The position numbers and the translations under genes were made by a program. Source: Viridothelium virens (taxonomy: Eukaryota; Ascomycota; Dothideomycetes; Trypetheliales; Trypetheliaceae). Taken from it: DNA of 64,000 nt. Under the pieces are notes generated by a model. That model saw only the letters and a program-made list of their open reading frames with translations, searched no databases and was not told the DNA's origin. Below, piece after piece: positions 13,038-24,100 of the stretch; the first letter of the stretch is position 1, and every line of letters begins with the position of its first letter. The DNA is taken from positions 310,001 to 374,000 of the forward strand of contig ML991783.1 of NCBI GenBank assembly GCA_010094025.1, in the 5' to 3' direction.

Positions 13038-13686
13038 TCAGGCTTCTGCTCCTTTAGCCTTATTGACCTTTTCACTACCAATTGGTACTAGCTCTCCAAT
13101 GATCAAATATTTATCATTGAACCTCTCCTCCCAGCCCTGCAGAGCCTCCATCTCTTCTGGGCCCAAGTCTTGCAACGTGTCTAGAGGACCTTCGAGGTCT
13201 TTAGTCAACATTTCCTCGTCAAAACTTCCACACGCCAGGCCTCGACTCGCATCCCGGCCGGCGAAGTTTTCATACGGACCTCCCGGACCGTAGAAATTCC
13301 GGCCGGATGTTACGTCAAAGATCTTGCCGCGCACAGCCAGATACACAGGCATATGGTTCGTGCCATTGTAAGGCAGCAGTTCTGGAGGCGTGAAGACGCG
13401 GAAGACGGTCGGAGGCGGAGCTTTCGGAAGGACAATTGGTGGCTTCGGACGGATGCGAGTATATATGAGAAAAGCAAGGAGAGAGAGCAGCACTAAGTTG
13501 ATCGGGGTGAAGACGGGAAGTCTATGGTATAGATTGTGAATATTTGGTTCATGTCAGTCTGATAGGGTAGGCTCGGACGTACGCTTCAGCTGCTGGAGGA
13601 CTGATGGGTGCTTCGCCTTTATCATTATTAGTGCTTTTGATTGCGTGAGATGTTGGGAATTAAGTAGAGGACTCACTGTCGGCCAT
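13038..13686 (-). CDS. dap1: Dap1/MAPR-type haem-binding protein (cytochrome b5-like fold)
   Basis: Three exons, complement(13038-13521, 13583-13616, 13677-13686), 175 aa. The first exon is only 10 nt (ATG GCC GAC A) and the second 34 nt. All junctions are GT-AG and in phase. A single membrane helix lies at about residues 20-40 (LVLLSLLAFLIYTRI). The MAPR domain follows: FTPPELLPYNGT, VYLAVRGKIFDVTSG, NFYGPGGPYENFAGRDASRG and the characteristic LQGWEERFNDKY. In this family a Tyr in the FYGPGGPY region binds haem, unlike true b5. Yeast Dap1 and animal PGRMC1 support cytochrome P450 enzymes, notably Erg11 in sterol synthesis. The N-terminal anchor suggests the ER. Confidence 0.88.
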
Positions 13687-14529
13687 GTTGAAGATAGGGA
13701 TGTTGGAGGCTTGAGTGTTGACGGCATCAAACAATTGTTGCAGTTCAGCTATTGATGACGGAAGGCAGCGAAGCGAGAAATTCGGCGAAGACACCCCTCC
13801 ATTACCGTGTTGGGTAAGCAGCACCCAGGCCAATGTCTCCGTGACAGCCTGGCGGACCCATCAGGGCCCCATCAGGACCCTTTCGACACTTTCGTACCTC
13901 TGCAGGTCTTAGAATAGAGTTGGCTCGCCCTGCACCTACCCGACCTTATATCACCTCCCTAAGAGCCCCCAACGCCAACCCCTTAATAAACTTCCGAAGA
14001 AGCTTCGTTGATCTACACTATTCTCGCCCTTTCGTCACGTCACAGTCACACTCTTTTGTCACCCTCGTGTACAGTTCACTTTCGCGCGTTGGACGCCACG
14101 ACATCCTTTCGGCAAACAACGTGCCATGCTTCCGGTCCGTCATCACTGCCTCCATACGCTGACGCTGAGGGCCACCAATCTTGCTTGAAGCCCGCCATTC
14201 GGTGAGACTGTCCAGGTAAGAATGCTTTCGTGTGCACCTGAGTCGTTCATGCAGGCACGATCTGGACGCGCCGGCCATCATGAAACGCGGTTCCTCCAGA
14301 TTTTTGTGTTTGAAACACCACATAAGACGGACAATCTACCCTAATGTGCAAATTCTCAAACACGCGACGTGGTGCTAGTGATGAACTCAATATTCTTTTT
14401 ACATGCCTATGCAATTTATTATAGAAGATAGTTTTGTACTTCTGTCAGCATCCCCAGCTGATCACGTCCAACGCAGGCGCCAATTGTGAACCCAATTTCT
14501 CCACGGCCCTCCCCGTCACCACCGACGCA
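13687..14529. promoter_or_regulatory. Divergent promoter region, DAP1 / coiled-coil protein gene
   Basis: About 840 bp between divergent start codons. Open frames are short and featureless. No conserved element can be named. Confidence 0.4.
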
Positions 14530-16640
14530 ATGTGGAAAAGACTCCAACAACGAGCCCAAGGGAACAAGGAACCCAGTATTGGACGGCCACAGCTAATAGA
14601 AACTACCTACCAAGATGGAAATTGGGACAATATGCCGAGTGTGTCCAACGCCCAAAACTCCAATTACCAGGTCAGTATCACAGCTGGAGACGGCCAACGC
14701 CCACCAATGCAACGAAACGGTAGCAGCAAGGATGGATTAGCCGAACTCCCCCAGCTTCCGTTGTAAGTCTCGCATTTTTGATTAACCATATCTCCCGGTT
14801 CACACATTTGCTGCATGATCTGCACCGTTTCCCTCCCTTGGCTCGTCAGCACTCAACCACAAACCGGGGTTTGGGGATTGTCGCATGAGCCTCACCTGTA
14901 TCATTAATATCTTTTGCTGCCAGCCATACACCCAGGAATGTCAACCTGTGCATAAAGAGACATTGCAAGCTTCACAGTCATATTTGCATGGGTCCAGACG
15001 AAATGCATAATCTTTGCTAATACGATCATAGCCGTTCACTAGCACCCCGAGAATCAAGTTTGAACGATTTGAGCCGTGCGTCTATGGCCCCTTCTTCAGT
15101 ATATTCTCAACCGTCACCGGAGGCCAACAATCATAGATTCCCGCCTCCCGACTCTACTTTACGACCAATCTCCGTAAACGTTTCTGAGCCTAGTACTCGT
15201 CCGGTCTCCGTGGACCAAGGCGACTGGTCACCAGTATCTCCAGTGGAATCAACAGGTTCGGCATCGAAATGGAAATCGAGTCGCATTCCTGTGCGCAAGC
15301 TCTCGGAGACTGGAGCAAAGGATGCCACCAGATGGGATGATTGGTCCGGTGAACCAACCACCAAAGATTCTGGTAGATCTGGACAAGTCCGTCCTGGTGC
15401 ATTCGAAGTCTTGCACGGATCGACGTCATCGAATGGTTCCAGTCCTTCAGGTCCAGCTGCAAGAGCCACGGTCAAAGAACGAGCGGCCAAGCTAGGCGCC
15501 AACCAGTCAATTCCAACAGATACGAGACCGCCATGGAAGGGAGCCAGCGGACGTCAGATGTTGGTGGAACAACCACGTGACAAACCTGTTCGTGAAAAAC
15601 CGCTGCCAGTCACAACGCCTTTGTCAATTCCCCTGCAGAAGCAAAGAAAGCCGACCGGCCCTCAAACCCGCACTCCAAACAAGAATGCACCAACCTCACC
15701 TAGAAATGTTTCAGGGTCATCGGAAACCGGGCCGGCCCGATACCACGACACTCAACCTGTGTCATCTCCAATGGTGAATGAGGATGAACACGACGACGAT
15801 ATCAAACCTGTCGTACCACTCAAGGTCACAAGCCCCACATCTGCCCACTTCACACGATCAAATGCGAAACCTCGTACTTCCTATCCAAGTCCAGTCTCAC
15901 CAAATAACGGTCAGAACAACATTGGATCTACCGAACCTTCTCCATTCCCAAATAGACAGTCCAGCATGGAGTCTCACTATCTTCATTCCCACCGCGATAA
16001 TGACCCACCAACGAGTCGCTTCAGCTGGTCCACTCATGCCACTGGCACTACCTATCAGCAACAAAGTCCGCCACCAAGTCCTCCACCGCCGATGCCCAAG
16101 CTCAGCAATGAGATTGCTACCCCACCTAGCCCGCCCGCGCGAACAACACCACCCATAGCTTCAGCACCCGGTAGTGTATTGAGCCGCAGTCGTCCGGTCC
16201 CTTCATCCAACTCCAACTCCATTGGCAGAAAGCCAGTCCCATCACGCGAGGTCAATCTCTCCACGCCCACTAAGATAAGTCTGAACAGCGACCAAGACAA
16301 CAGCAATGTCCTTAACGGAAAAGCTCTCCCACTTTCGCCGCCAGAGCTTCAAGGTAAAGATCTGATTACCACGTTGCAGCAACAATCCGATGATCTGGAG
16401 CGCCGTCGATTCAATGTCGAGAAGCTTGTGAGCGACCTCGAGTCCCCCCGACATCGGAACCCGCTTCAATATGATCTCCGGGCACAGAGAGAAATCGAGC
16501 GCCGCATCAAGACACTCAAGACGCAGGCGGAGGAGTTGCGAAGGGAGGAGCATGATGTGGGATTGCGTTTACATCGAGCTTGGAAGAAACGGGATGACAG
16601 TGAGGACGCGACTTTGTGGGTGAGAAGGATTGCAATGTAA
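14530..16640 (+). CDS. Ser/Pro-rich protein with C-terminal coiled coil, function unknown
   Basis: Two exons, 14530-14762 and 15032-16640, 613 aa. The GTAAGT donor at 14763 and the CATAG acceptor ending at 15031 join LPQLP to RSLAPRESSLNDL through a Phe codon. Most of the protein is disordered: rich in Ser, Pro, Thr and Asn, with many SP/TP pairs, including PPSPPPPMPK. The last 90-100 residues are charged and helical, with LERRRFNVEKLVSDL, REIERRIKTLKTQAEELRRE and a closing LWVRRIAM. This looks like a coiled coil that ends in a conserved tail. The first ATG in the exon is at 14530. I do not recognise a named family. A phosphorylated scaffold or cytoskeleton-linked protein is possible, but that is only a guess. 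Confidence 0.78.
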
Positions 16641-17402
16641 TAAATAACCACTGGTATCCTATCTCACAGCAGTGCTGGCGGATTTTGAGCAACAGACACA
16701 TGGAGAGTGGGAAAACGATGTGTTTTTGGTAGAGGATCATTGTACCAACTTTTTACGACTGTGATCTCTTCTGCCATGGATTCCAGACCGACTGAGCATT
16801 TCTTGTTGCTTACATTGAGCGATTGGCCTTTATTTTGCTTTCCTTTGGTCGTATCAAGAGATACCCAGGTGCTAGAGACACTCGATGCTACAAGCTCTTC
16901 TTTCACTCTAGATAGTGTGGTTGTGTACGATGTTTGATTCAAGTTATATATACATATATACATTGGGCTTCAAGAAAACGCCCAAGTGCGAATGTCCAGT
17001 GTATTCCTCAATGGAAGGGGAATGGACGCTTAGGTACGTCGCTGCTGCCGACGGTCGGAATCGCAAGCATTTTTACTCCAAGGCTACTTGGTAAATACGA
17101 AGAAGAGAAGGGAAGGCTTTGAGAAGTTAGAGACCTAATTCAAAGATATCGAATCCATTGGTCGAGAGGCAAAACATGGTAGCTCAAGGATATGTAGTCT
17201 CCAAAGAGATATTCGGAAAGATCTCGTATAGTGCTCTTACGGCTTGACCGTACGCGTAGAATGCCTACCTCACTTGCCTGTGCTCATTTCCATTCACTTC
17301 GGGAACCCCTCGCACGCGTCTCCTTCGTGTTGATGTGGTGTCTTGTCCCTTCGCTTCCCTCAATCAACACAGTACGTCATCCTGCAGCTTCTGTAGATCA
17401 CA
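16641..17402. other. Intergenic, between two convergent genes
   Basis: Shared 3' flank of the coiled-coil gene and TMA7. An alternating TATATACATATATACA patch lies at 16946-16961. No gene or RNA recognised. Confidence 0.5.
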
Positions 17403-17870
17403 TCACTTCTTGCCCGACTTTTTAATTCCTTGCTGTCCTGCATTCATCGGTCCTTTGCCCGTCGCCTTCTTCTTCATCTCCTCAAGGGCTTTCTTGTCTG
17501 CAATCACCACGTCTGTCAGCTTGTCCTCAAACAGCTGAGAATTGAATTGTCCTAACGGCATCGACAACTTGTAAAAGAGAAAAAGTCGTATTGACCGCGC
17601 GTGTAGGCACAACTCGTAAGTGTCCGCTCAGATGGTAGTTCTTTCACCAGTCCCAGCCCGCGCTTCCACCGCTACTGTAACGCGAAACGGCATCACTCAC
17701 CGGCCTGCTGCTTCTGCTTATAGGCGATATCATCCTCATCCTCCTCCTTCTGCTGCTTTTTCTTTTGCTTGTTGTGGATGGGATTCGTGCCAGCTGAGGT
17801 TGCGCATCAGCTAACAGACTCACAGGAGAGAGGTGGAAGAAGTGAACTCACCGCCTTGACCTGAAGGCAT
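17403..17870 (-). CDS. tma7: Translation machinery-associated protein 7 (TMA7)
   Basis: Three exons, complement(17403-17497, 17701-17793, 17852-17870), 68 aa. Exon 1 encodes MPSGQG. Exon 2 encodes a Lys/Gln-rich acidic-basic helix including HNKQKKKQQKEEDEDD. Exon 3 encodes DKKALEEMKKKATGKGPMNA and ends QQGIKKSGKK. The start MPSGQGG-like, the KGPMN/KGPLN block and the GIKKSGKK end are the TMA7 signature; the usual length is about 64 aa. TMA7 was found associated with yeast ribosomes and helps normal translation. All junctions are GT-AG and in phase. The gene is too split to be seen as one frame. It is divergent from PRP4. Confidence 0.92.
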
Positions 17871-18334
17871 CTTTTCAACCACTGGATTGACCAGGAACTC
17901 AAAGGCTCAGCAGATTGGTAAATACTGACTCCAAAAATGAACAAGCTCGCACAAATCTTGCCAGGACTACAGGACTCCAGCGGCGGTCAAGATGCTGTGT
18001 GGGGTTCTGCGTCGGTGAAAACGCGTCCGAGGATGCATCTCACGTGCCGGGCGGCACCGCAGTCCGATTCATTTCTGATCGCTCTTACCAGACTTTTGCT
18101 TGTCAACTCTCACCTTCTCGTTTGGTCCATTTTCTGGCCATCCGATTTCTTCTTGGAGCCGGAGCTCCCTCTATCTGACAATCGCGCGGGACGCTGCGAC
18201 CGGCGACAGCGTAGGGACGGTACAAATTGCCGGTTCGGCTTCTTACCAAAAACTTCAACCTTGGACAAGACTGAAAAGCTAACGGCTTGCTTGCGTACTC
18301 AAGGCCGGCATATCTGCCATCAATTACCGTCACG
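17871..18334. promoter_or_regulatory. Divergent promoter region, TMA7 / PRP4
   Basis: 464 bp between divergent start codons of a ribosome-associated protein and a splicing kinase. No TATA box is evident. The stretch 18080-18130 is rich in C and T, as in many fungal leaders. Confidence 0.45.
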
Positions 18335-21146
18335 ATGAGCTGCTCGTCCGAATCCGAAGGCGAGATTATCGAGGCGAAGGCAACTACGGCACAACACCAC
18401 ACCCATGGCAACAGCATTAACACACCTATTAGAACTCCATCCGCCTCGAAGTCGCCGATTCTGACACTGGATGGGGCCTACGACCGTGATCGCTCCAGAT
18501 CTCCCCGTTGGAGCGCGTCACCTCGGGGCGAAAAGCGCCGCCATGATGACGACCGTGCTTCCTCTCACCGTTATTACGATCGAGATGACGATAGATACTC
18601 ATATCGGGACTTGCCCAGGCGTTACCGTCACGTTTCCCACGGCAGCGATGAGTTCGGTAGGGACGATAGCCGCCGTAATACTTACGAAGGTCCTGCTCGA
18701 ACTTCGAACCGCCGTAATGACTATGGAGGCTCGCGTCGTGACCACCGCGGCTACAACGATCGCCGACAGGGAGGACGTACTCGTCGCCGAGAATACTATG
18801 ATTACGACTGTCCGGACAATAATGGCTTTACCAACCATCGCGAATATGACGACAGGCGATACCGCTCTGAGAGCCGCTCTCGAAGTCGCTCTCCAAAGCG
18901 TTCTAGAACGGAGAATTATCGTGATCGTAATGACAAACATGCTCATAGGGAACGACGTCTACCGCATCAGGAGCGCTCGCATGAGGTTCATGAAGGTAGC
19001 AATCATGACAAGCGTCAAGCAAAGGCACCGGTGAGCGATCGGGGAGTTGTCCCCAATAAATCTCGTCAATCTGAGTTCCAAGCTGAGCGATTTCTTCAAA
19101 CTTCCTCCCAGGTCTCCCAGCTGCAGCCAAAGCTTACCAAAGACGGAGGGTCAGTCTCAGTAACCATTTTTCAACCAACGTCAAATATTAATAGCGCGTC
19201 TAGGTCTGGCGCTCTCAACCTCGAGCGAACCCTTCCAAGCACAGCTGAGAAGGACAGAGTTGACAAACCCACGGCTGAAGTGGAGGAAACCCATCTAGCA
19301 AATCCTGAGCCTGTTGATGAGGATACCCTCATTGAGCAGCGCCGTAGGGAACGTCGTCGGAGAGTTGAAGAAATCAAAGCGAGACATGCTGCGCAAACCG
19401 CATCGCCCATGCAGGAGTCACAGGTAATTACTCAGTCTGCAGCTGACACGCCTCAGACGGAAGGCGGAACCCCTCAGACAAGAGGCCTTAGTGACAATGG
19501 AGGTTCGGGCACTCCATCGGTAGTAGCCGGAAACACAGGTGCCGATGAAACAAGTCAGTTTTTTCTTTTCTTTTTTTGTCTTTTGACTTCTAAACATCCT
19601 TGGGAATCTAACTGCCACAGCTTCATCCGACGGCTTGCCAAAGACTCCGGCCGGTAGTTCCGAGGTAGGATTTCGGGCTGAGATTGCCATCCAGACTGCC
19701 GAAGAGCTCGCCAACCTCGACAACGCAATTGTTGAAACCGCTGGTGAAGATGAGCCATCTGCTGTCGATTACAACCCCACTGCAGATATGCAAGCAGACA
19801 AGATGCGAGAGTTGGAACGCCGTGGAGAAGACATGTCCGCTCAAGACTACAAAGAAAGCGAAGCGGACACCAAGCAAATGCTTGTGTCTCAAGGTAGTAC
19901 CAAGGAACCCCTTTCAGATCACAAGCCGCAGCAGTCTGTGAAAGATATTGACATGTTCGCTGAAGACGACGATATGTTTGCGTCTGAGAGCGATATTCAG
20001 ACTAAACCAGGCGTGACTCAAGCCCCTAAGGTGTTGAATGCAAACATGCTCGACGATTGGGATACTCCTGATGGCTACTACAAGGTCATTCTGGGGGAGT
20101 TACTCGACAATCGGTACCACGTCACGGCAAAACTCGGTTCGGGAGTGTTCTCTGGGGTGATCCGAGCCTGGGACACTAAAGTGGAAAACAAAGAAGTAGC
20201 AATCAAAATCATTCGCAACAATGAGTCGATGAAGAAAGCGGCTTTTACAGAGCTGAATGTTTTGAACCGTCTCAGAGAGCAAGATCCGCAAGATCGTAGG
20301 CATGTCGTCCGCTTGGAACGCTCGTTCAACCACAAAGGTCACTTGTGCATGGTGTTTGAGAGCTTAGATGTGGATCTACGTTCTGCTCTAAAGATACATG
20401 GCAAACAGTCTGGCCTTAGCATTGAGGCAATCCGTCATTTCGGCCGCCAAATGTTCCTTGCCTTACTGTTATTCAAGCAAACCGACATTCTTCACGCTGA
20501 CCTCAAGCCGGACAATATCCTCCTTCGCGATGCTTCCAAGATTATCAAAATTTGCGACCTCGGCTCCGCAGTCGACATCTCAGATGTATACGCCAATGAG
20601 CCCCGCCCCTACCTGGCCAGTCGCTTTTACCGCGCCCCGGAACTCATCCTCGGCATGAAATATGACTTCGCCATCGACATGTGGTCCATCGGGTGCACTC
20701 TTTTCGAACTTTTCACATGCCGTATCCTATTCAGTGGACGCCACAACAACGCCATGCTCCGGTCTATGATGGAGTGTCGCGGCCGGTTCCCCCAAAAGCT
20801 ACTCAAGCGCGCGAGCGAAGCCCACTACGCCAACAACGGAATCGTCGAATTCCCTTTCAATGACATGCTCGACCAGTTCTACAGCCGTGAAGAAGAGAAG
20901 TTGACGGGTCGTGAGCTGGGCAAGTGGATCCCAGTGACGCGGTTGGCAGAGCGCGGAAGGGATCTCAAGAGTCGCATCTTTGCGGTGGTGGATGTGAAAA
21001 GGCTCAAACCGTCCGAACACAAAGAGTTGGAGCTATTGCACGACCTGCTGGATAAGTGTCTCCAGCTCAATCCAGACAAACGCCTCACGCCAGATCAGGC
21101 GCTGCAGCACGCATTCCTCAAGAACCATACGATAAGTAAGAGGTGA
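18335..21146 (+). CDS. prp4: Pre-mRNA splicing kinase PRP4 (PRPF4B-like)
   Basis: Two exons, 18335-19553 and 19621-21146, 914 aa. The ATG at 18335 starts MSCSSESEGEI. Residues 45-230 are an RS/RD-rich domain (RYRSESRSRSRSPKRSRTE), as in animal PRPF4B. A charged linker follows, containing IEQRRRERRRRVEEIKAR. The kinase domain covers about 580-905: LGSGVFSGVI (P-loop), VAIKII (Lys), ILHADLKPDNIL (catalytic loop), KICDLGSAVD (metal-binding DLG in place of DFG), SRFYRAPELILG and DMWSIGCTLFELFT. This is the Prp4 branch of the CMGC kinases, which phosphorylates Prp6/Prp31 and activates the B complex of the spliceosome. The nucleus is expected. The intron has a GTCAGT donor followed by a long T-rich tract. 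Confidence 0.93.
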
Positions 21147-24100
21147 AGGCCCGAGAGGTATGAAGAAGGAACGCTAGACTGAAAATCAGGTTTTACCTTT
21201 CCACCCCGGAAAATGATGAGAGATCGCCGATCTCTTGGCCAGTACCTGAGAAAGTGAGGATAGTGGTATGCGCAAGCTGCGGGTAGCAGCGAAAAGCAAT
21301 GGATACGAATAACAAAAAGGCACCCCCCTTTACCCCGATGATAGGAGAAACTCGATTGCGCTTAGCCTAACCACGGTCACAAAGACAGAAGCGACACAAA
21401 AGCAGAGAATACATGCCCACTAGCTATCTGACCCTCTTCCCCCCTTTATGAATTATTTGTGAAGAAGCGATACATATCGGAAGATACCGTGATGCACGAG
21501 CTTCTTCTTTCCCCATGCGGTTTCCCACGAACCGTGATAACACATGCGAGTTATTCCGTGGGTGTCTGTCAGTACTGCTTTTACCCTCTTCCCCTGATGT
21601 TGTCTTTTTTTATGGGCGAATGCACATGATGGAAGCGGTCGGAGTCGACAATGGTCTCGGATGGCGATTAACCTGCGCTGGCATTGACATTGACGGGGAG
21701 ACTGGCATCGACACCGACATTAGACACTCTTTAGAGCTACACACAGCGATTGCGCTTATCTGCCGCTGCTGCTTTGTACTGTAGTAATGAGACTAGATGC
21801 AGCAAAAGGCACACAGCTGCTCATCTTCTAAACACTAGAACGGCACATGTTTTGTATGAAGACCTCCGATTTCCCGCGGAGTCCATATGCGTAAACTCGT
21901 CACCTAAGTCGATGGAGTGTGCAGAAGAGAAGTCTTGGTCCTGCGTACATAAACTCCTATTATTTTGTCTCTGATAGTGGCTGCCACTAAGCATTACAAA
22001 GGTAAGTATTCACTGTGGAACGTTCGATGCGGCATTCCTGCCAGAGCCCAACAAGAAAAGACGACCGGGGGACCTATGCTTCAGGAGACAGATAAGTTTT
22101 GAGCGGGCCAACATGAATACATTCGATAGGATACGTGCTAATAGTCTCACAGAGGTAATCGCTGCCACGCCCCGGACGACCTTAACTTACGATACGCAAT
22201 TCTTGCTTGCTTACGTCATTGCAGAAATCGTCCCGAGACGCGTGATAGAGAAGAGCACGAATTTTGGAGACTTTGGATATTGTTGGCCTGGGTTTTCTGA
22301 TTGATATCAAAATAGAGCCAGATAGGCATGCCAGAATTTTCCAGGTGCTCAGTCCGACCAGGAGGGAATCATTGGCGAAGAGGCTCCTTGCCATCTTATG
22401 CTCTGCAGCTCCAAGCTATGTAAGCCCACGCCTTGAAGAATCCCCGCCATCATCTGTGCACTAAATAGGTCGGCATTGATGAACATCAACACCTCATATA
22501 GGATCCACGCATACTGTGAGACTCTTGTGCTCAGGACGTTGCACGGTAATGCGCCGAAGGTTCAATCAGGCGAGGTGAAGTGAGGTTCAAACCTCCAGCA
22601 TGATGAGTATCCCTTCACCCGACGGACGCACGAGCCTTTTGGATGTGATTCCCCCAATGGCCTTTGCATACAAAAACCCGAACTTGCAAAGCAGGCTGGG
22701 GCTTCGAGCGAACGGACAGGTGGCTACAGCTGATCATGTAATATTTGGGAACAGAGTAAATTCGTGAGTTAGACTCAGCCTATCGAAATTTTCAAATCGT
22801 TTCATATGCGTCCCGACGTTCTCTACCCCCCTACGAACTTTCTGCCTTGCTCTCCAACTCATGTATGCTGCTGCATCAGGCAATCCATACTGGGCTGGGT
22901 AATCCAGTGGCACAGACTTTTAGTCGTATCGATTTCTTCCACCCCGAAATGTGACGCCACATTGCAGTCGAGTCTCGGATGTGGATGCTTATATGAGCTT
23001 AGTAAGATTAAAAAAGGTATTCAGATACTGTAATCTTTCACCATTATCACCTTCGACTTGATTTTTCGCGCCTCCCTGCAGCTAGTTGCGGAATTTCTTG
23101 TAGTCTTATTACACAAGACACTTTAGCAGATGAAGGATTCGCATGGCTCGTCAAAGTAGTAGCAGACGTCACCGTCAAGACGCCACAAGACAAGGCCCAG
23201 ATCTCATCTATCACTTTGCCCTTCTTTTCTTTTTTCCTTCCCCCATGAGCCCCTCGGAAGACCGACCGCGTTCCCCACCGCTCCCTCCCTTACCTCCCGC
23301 AAACCTAAATCAACTCGGCACACGCGAGAACCGTTATTAACTGACGGGCAACCGGACGGACAGGGAGCGCGCCACAAGCATCCCAACCCTATCCCAAACC
23401 AGTTCCTTCTCCCCTCGTGTCCCTACGTGCGCATCCAGGCCTATCCAGGCACCGTTCTAGATTCCGCCATCGCCCACGCTTCAGTGCGCTGCACATTCCC
23501 ATCTCCTGATGGATCGGCGCCGTTGTCTGTCGTCTTCCCCCCGTGGTCGTACGGATGAACAAGCCGAACCCTTTTTTTTTTTTCATTTATTAAGCTTCGA
23601 CTTTGGCAGGGCAGTACCCAGCGGCGACTACAGGACGCCCGCGTGCGCTTCGGATGACGCGCTCTGTCCCGGTCAGCATTGCTGCTGCGGCGGCGGCCAT
23701 TGAACTTAGGTTGTTGCTTGACGTAGAGCGGTGTCCAGGTCCTTGATAAGCTAGCAGTGGTATCACCACCACGAACCGGCGTCACACAGGCGTCACGCAT
23801 CTCGTAACGACAGTGTATCCCCCCACCTTCTTCTCCCCCACATTTGTCCCAGGTCAAGGATCCAGACAGACAGACGTGGTGAAGCCAGTGGACGGGATGT
23901 AGGCCAGGGTGCCACGAGACACGATCCGAGAAGATCGCACACTCCGTCATATCAGACTGCTCTGTGGTACGGTGACGGAGCGGCAATCGTCACACGGAGT
24001 CGCACGGAGCGCGCGCGTCCCTATTCGTTTGGATTCTTGCATGGCATGTGGCAGGATCGAAGAGTGAGTCGAGCGCTCGCGTTGGTCGTGGAGAGAGGGA

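Noticed and set aside
17498-17700. C-box-like GTGATGC and D-box-like CTGA in TMA7 intron 2
   Set aside because: The C box has a mismatch and sits on the 5' splice site, and I saw no rRNA or snRNA match next to the D box.
22599-22733. ATGATGA and CTGA motifs that could be snoRNA boxes
   Set aside because: Spacing is too long, no terminal stem forms and no rRNA complement was recognised.
23441-23986. 181-codon open frame on the minus strand in the large gap
   Set aside because: GC-rich sequence makes long chance frames likely; composition is Arg/Thr/His-rich without any fold-like pattern, and there is no good start context or splice extension.
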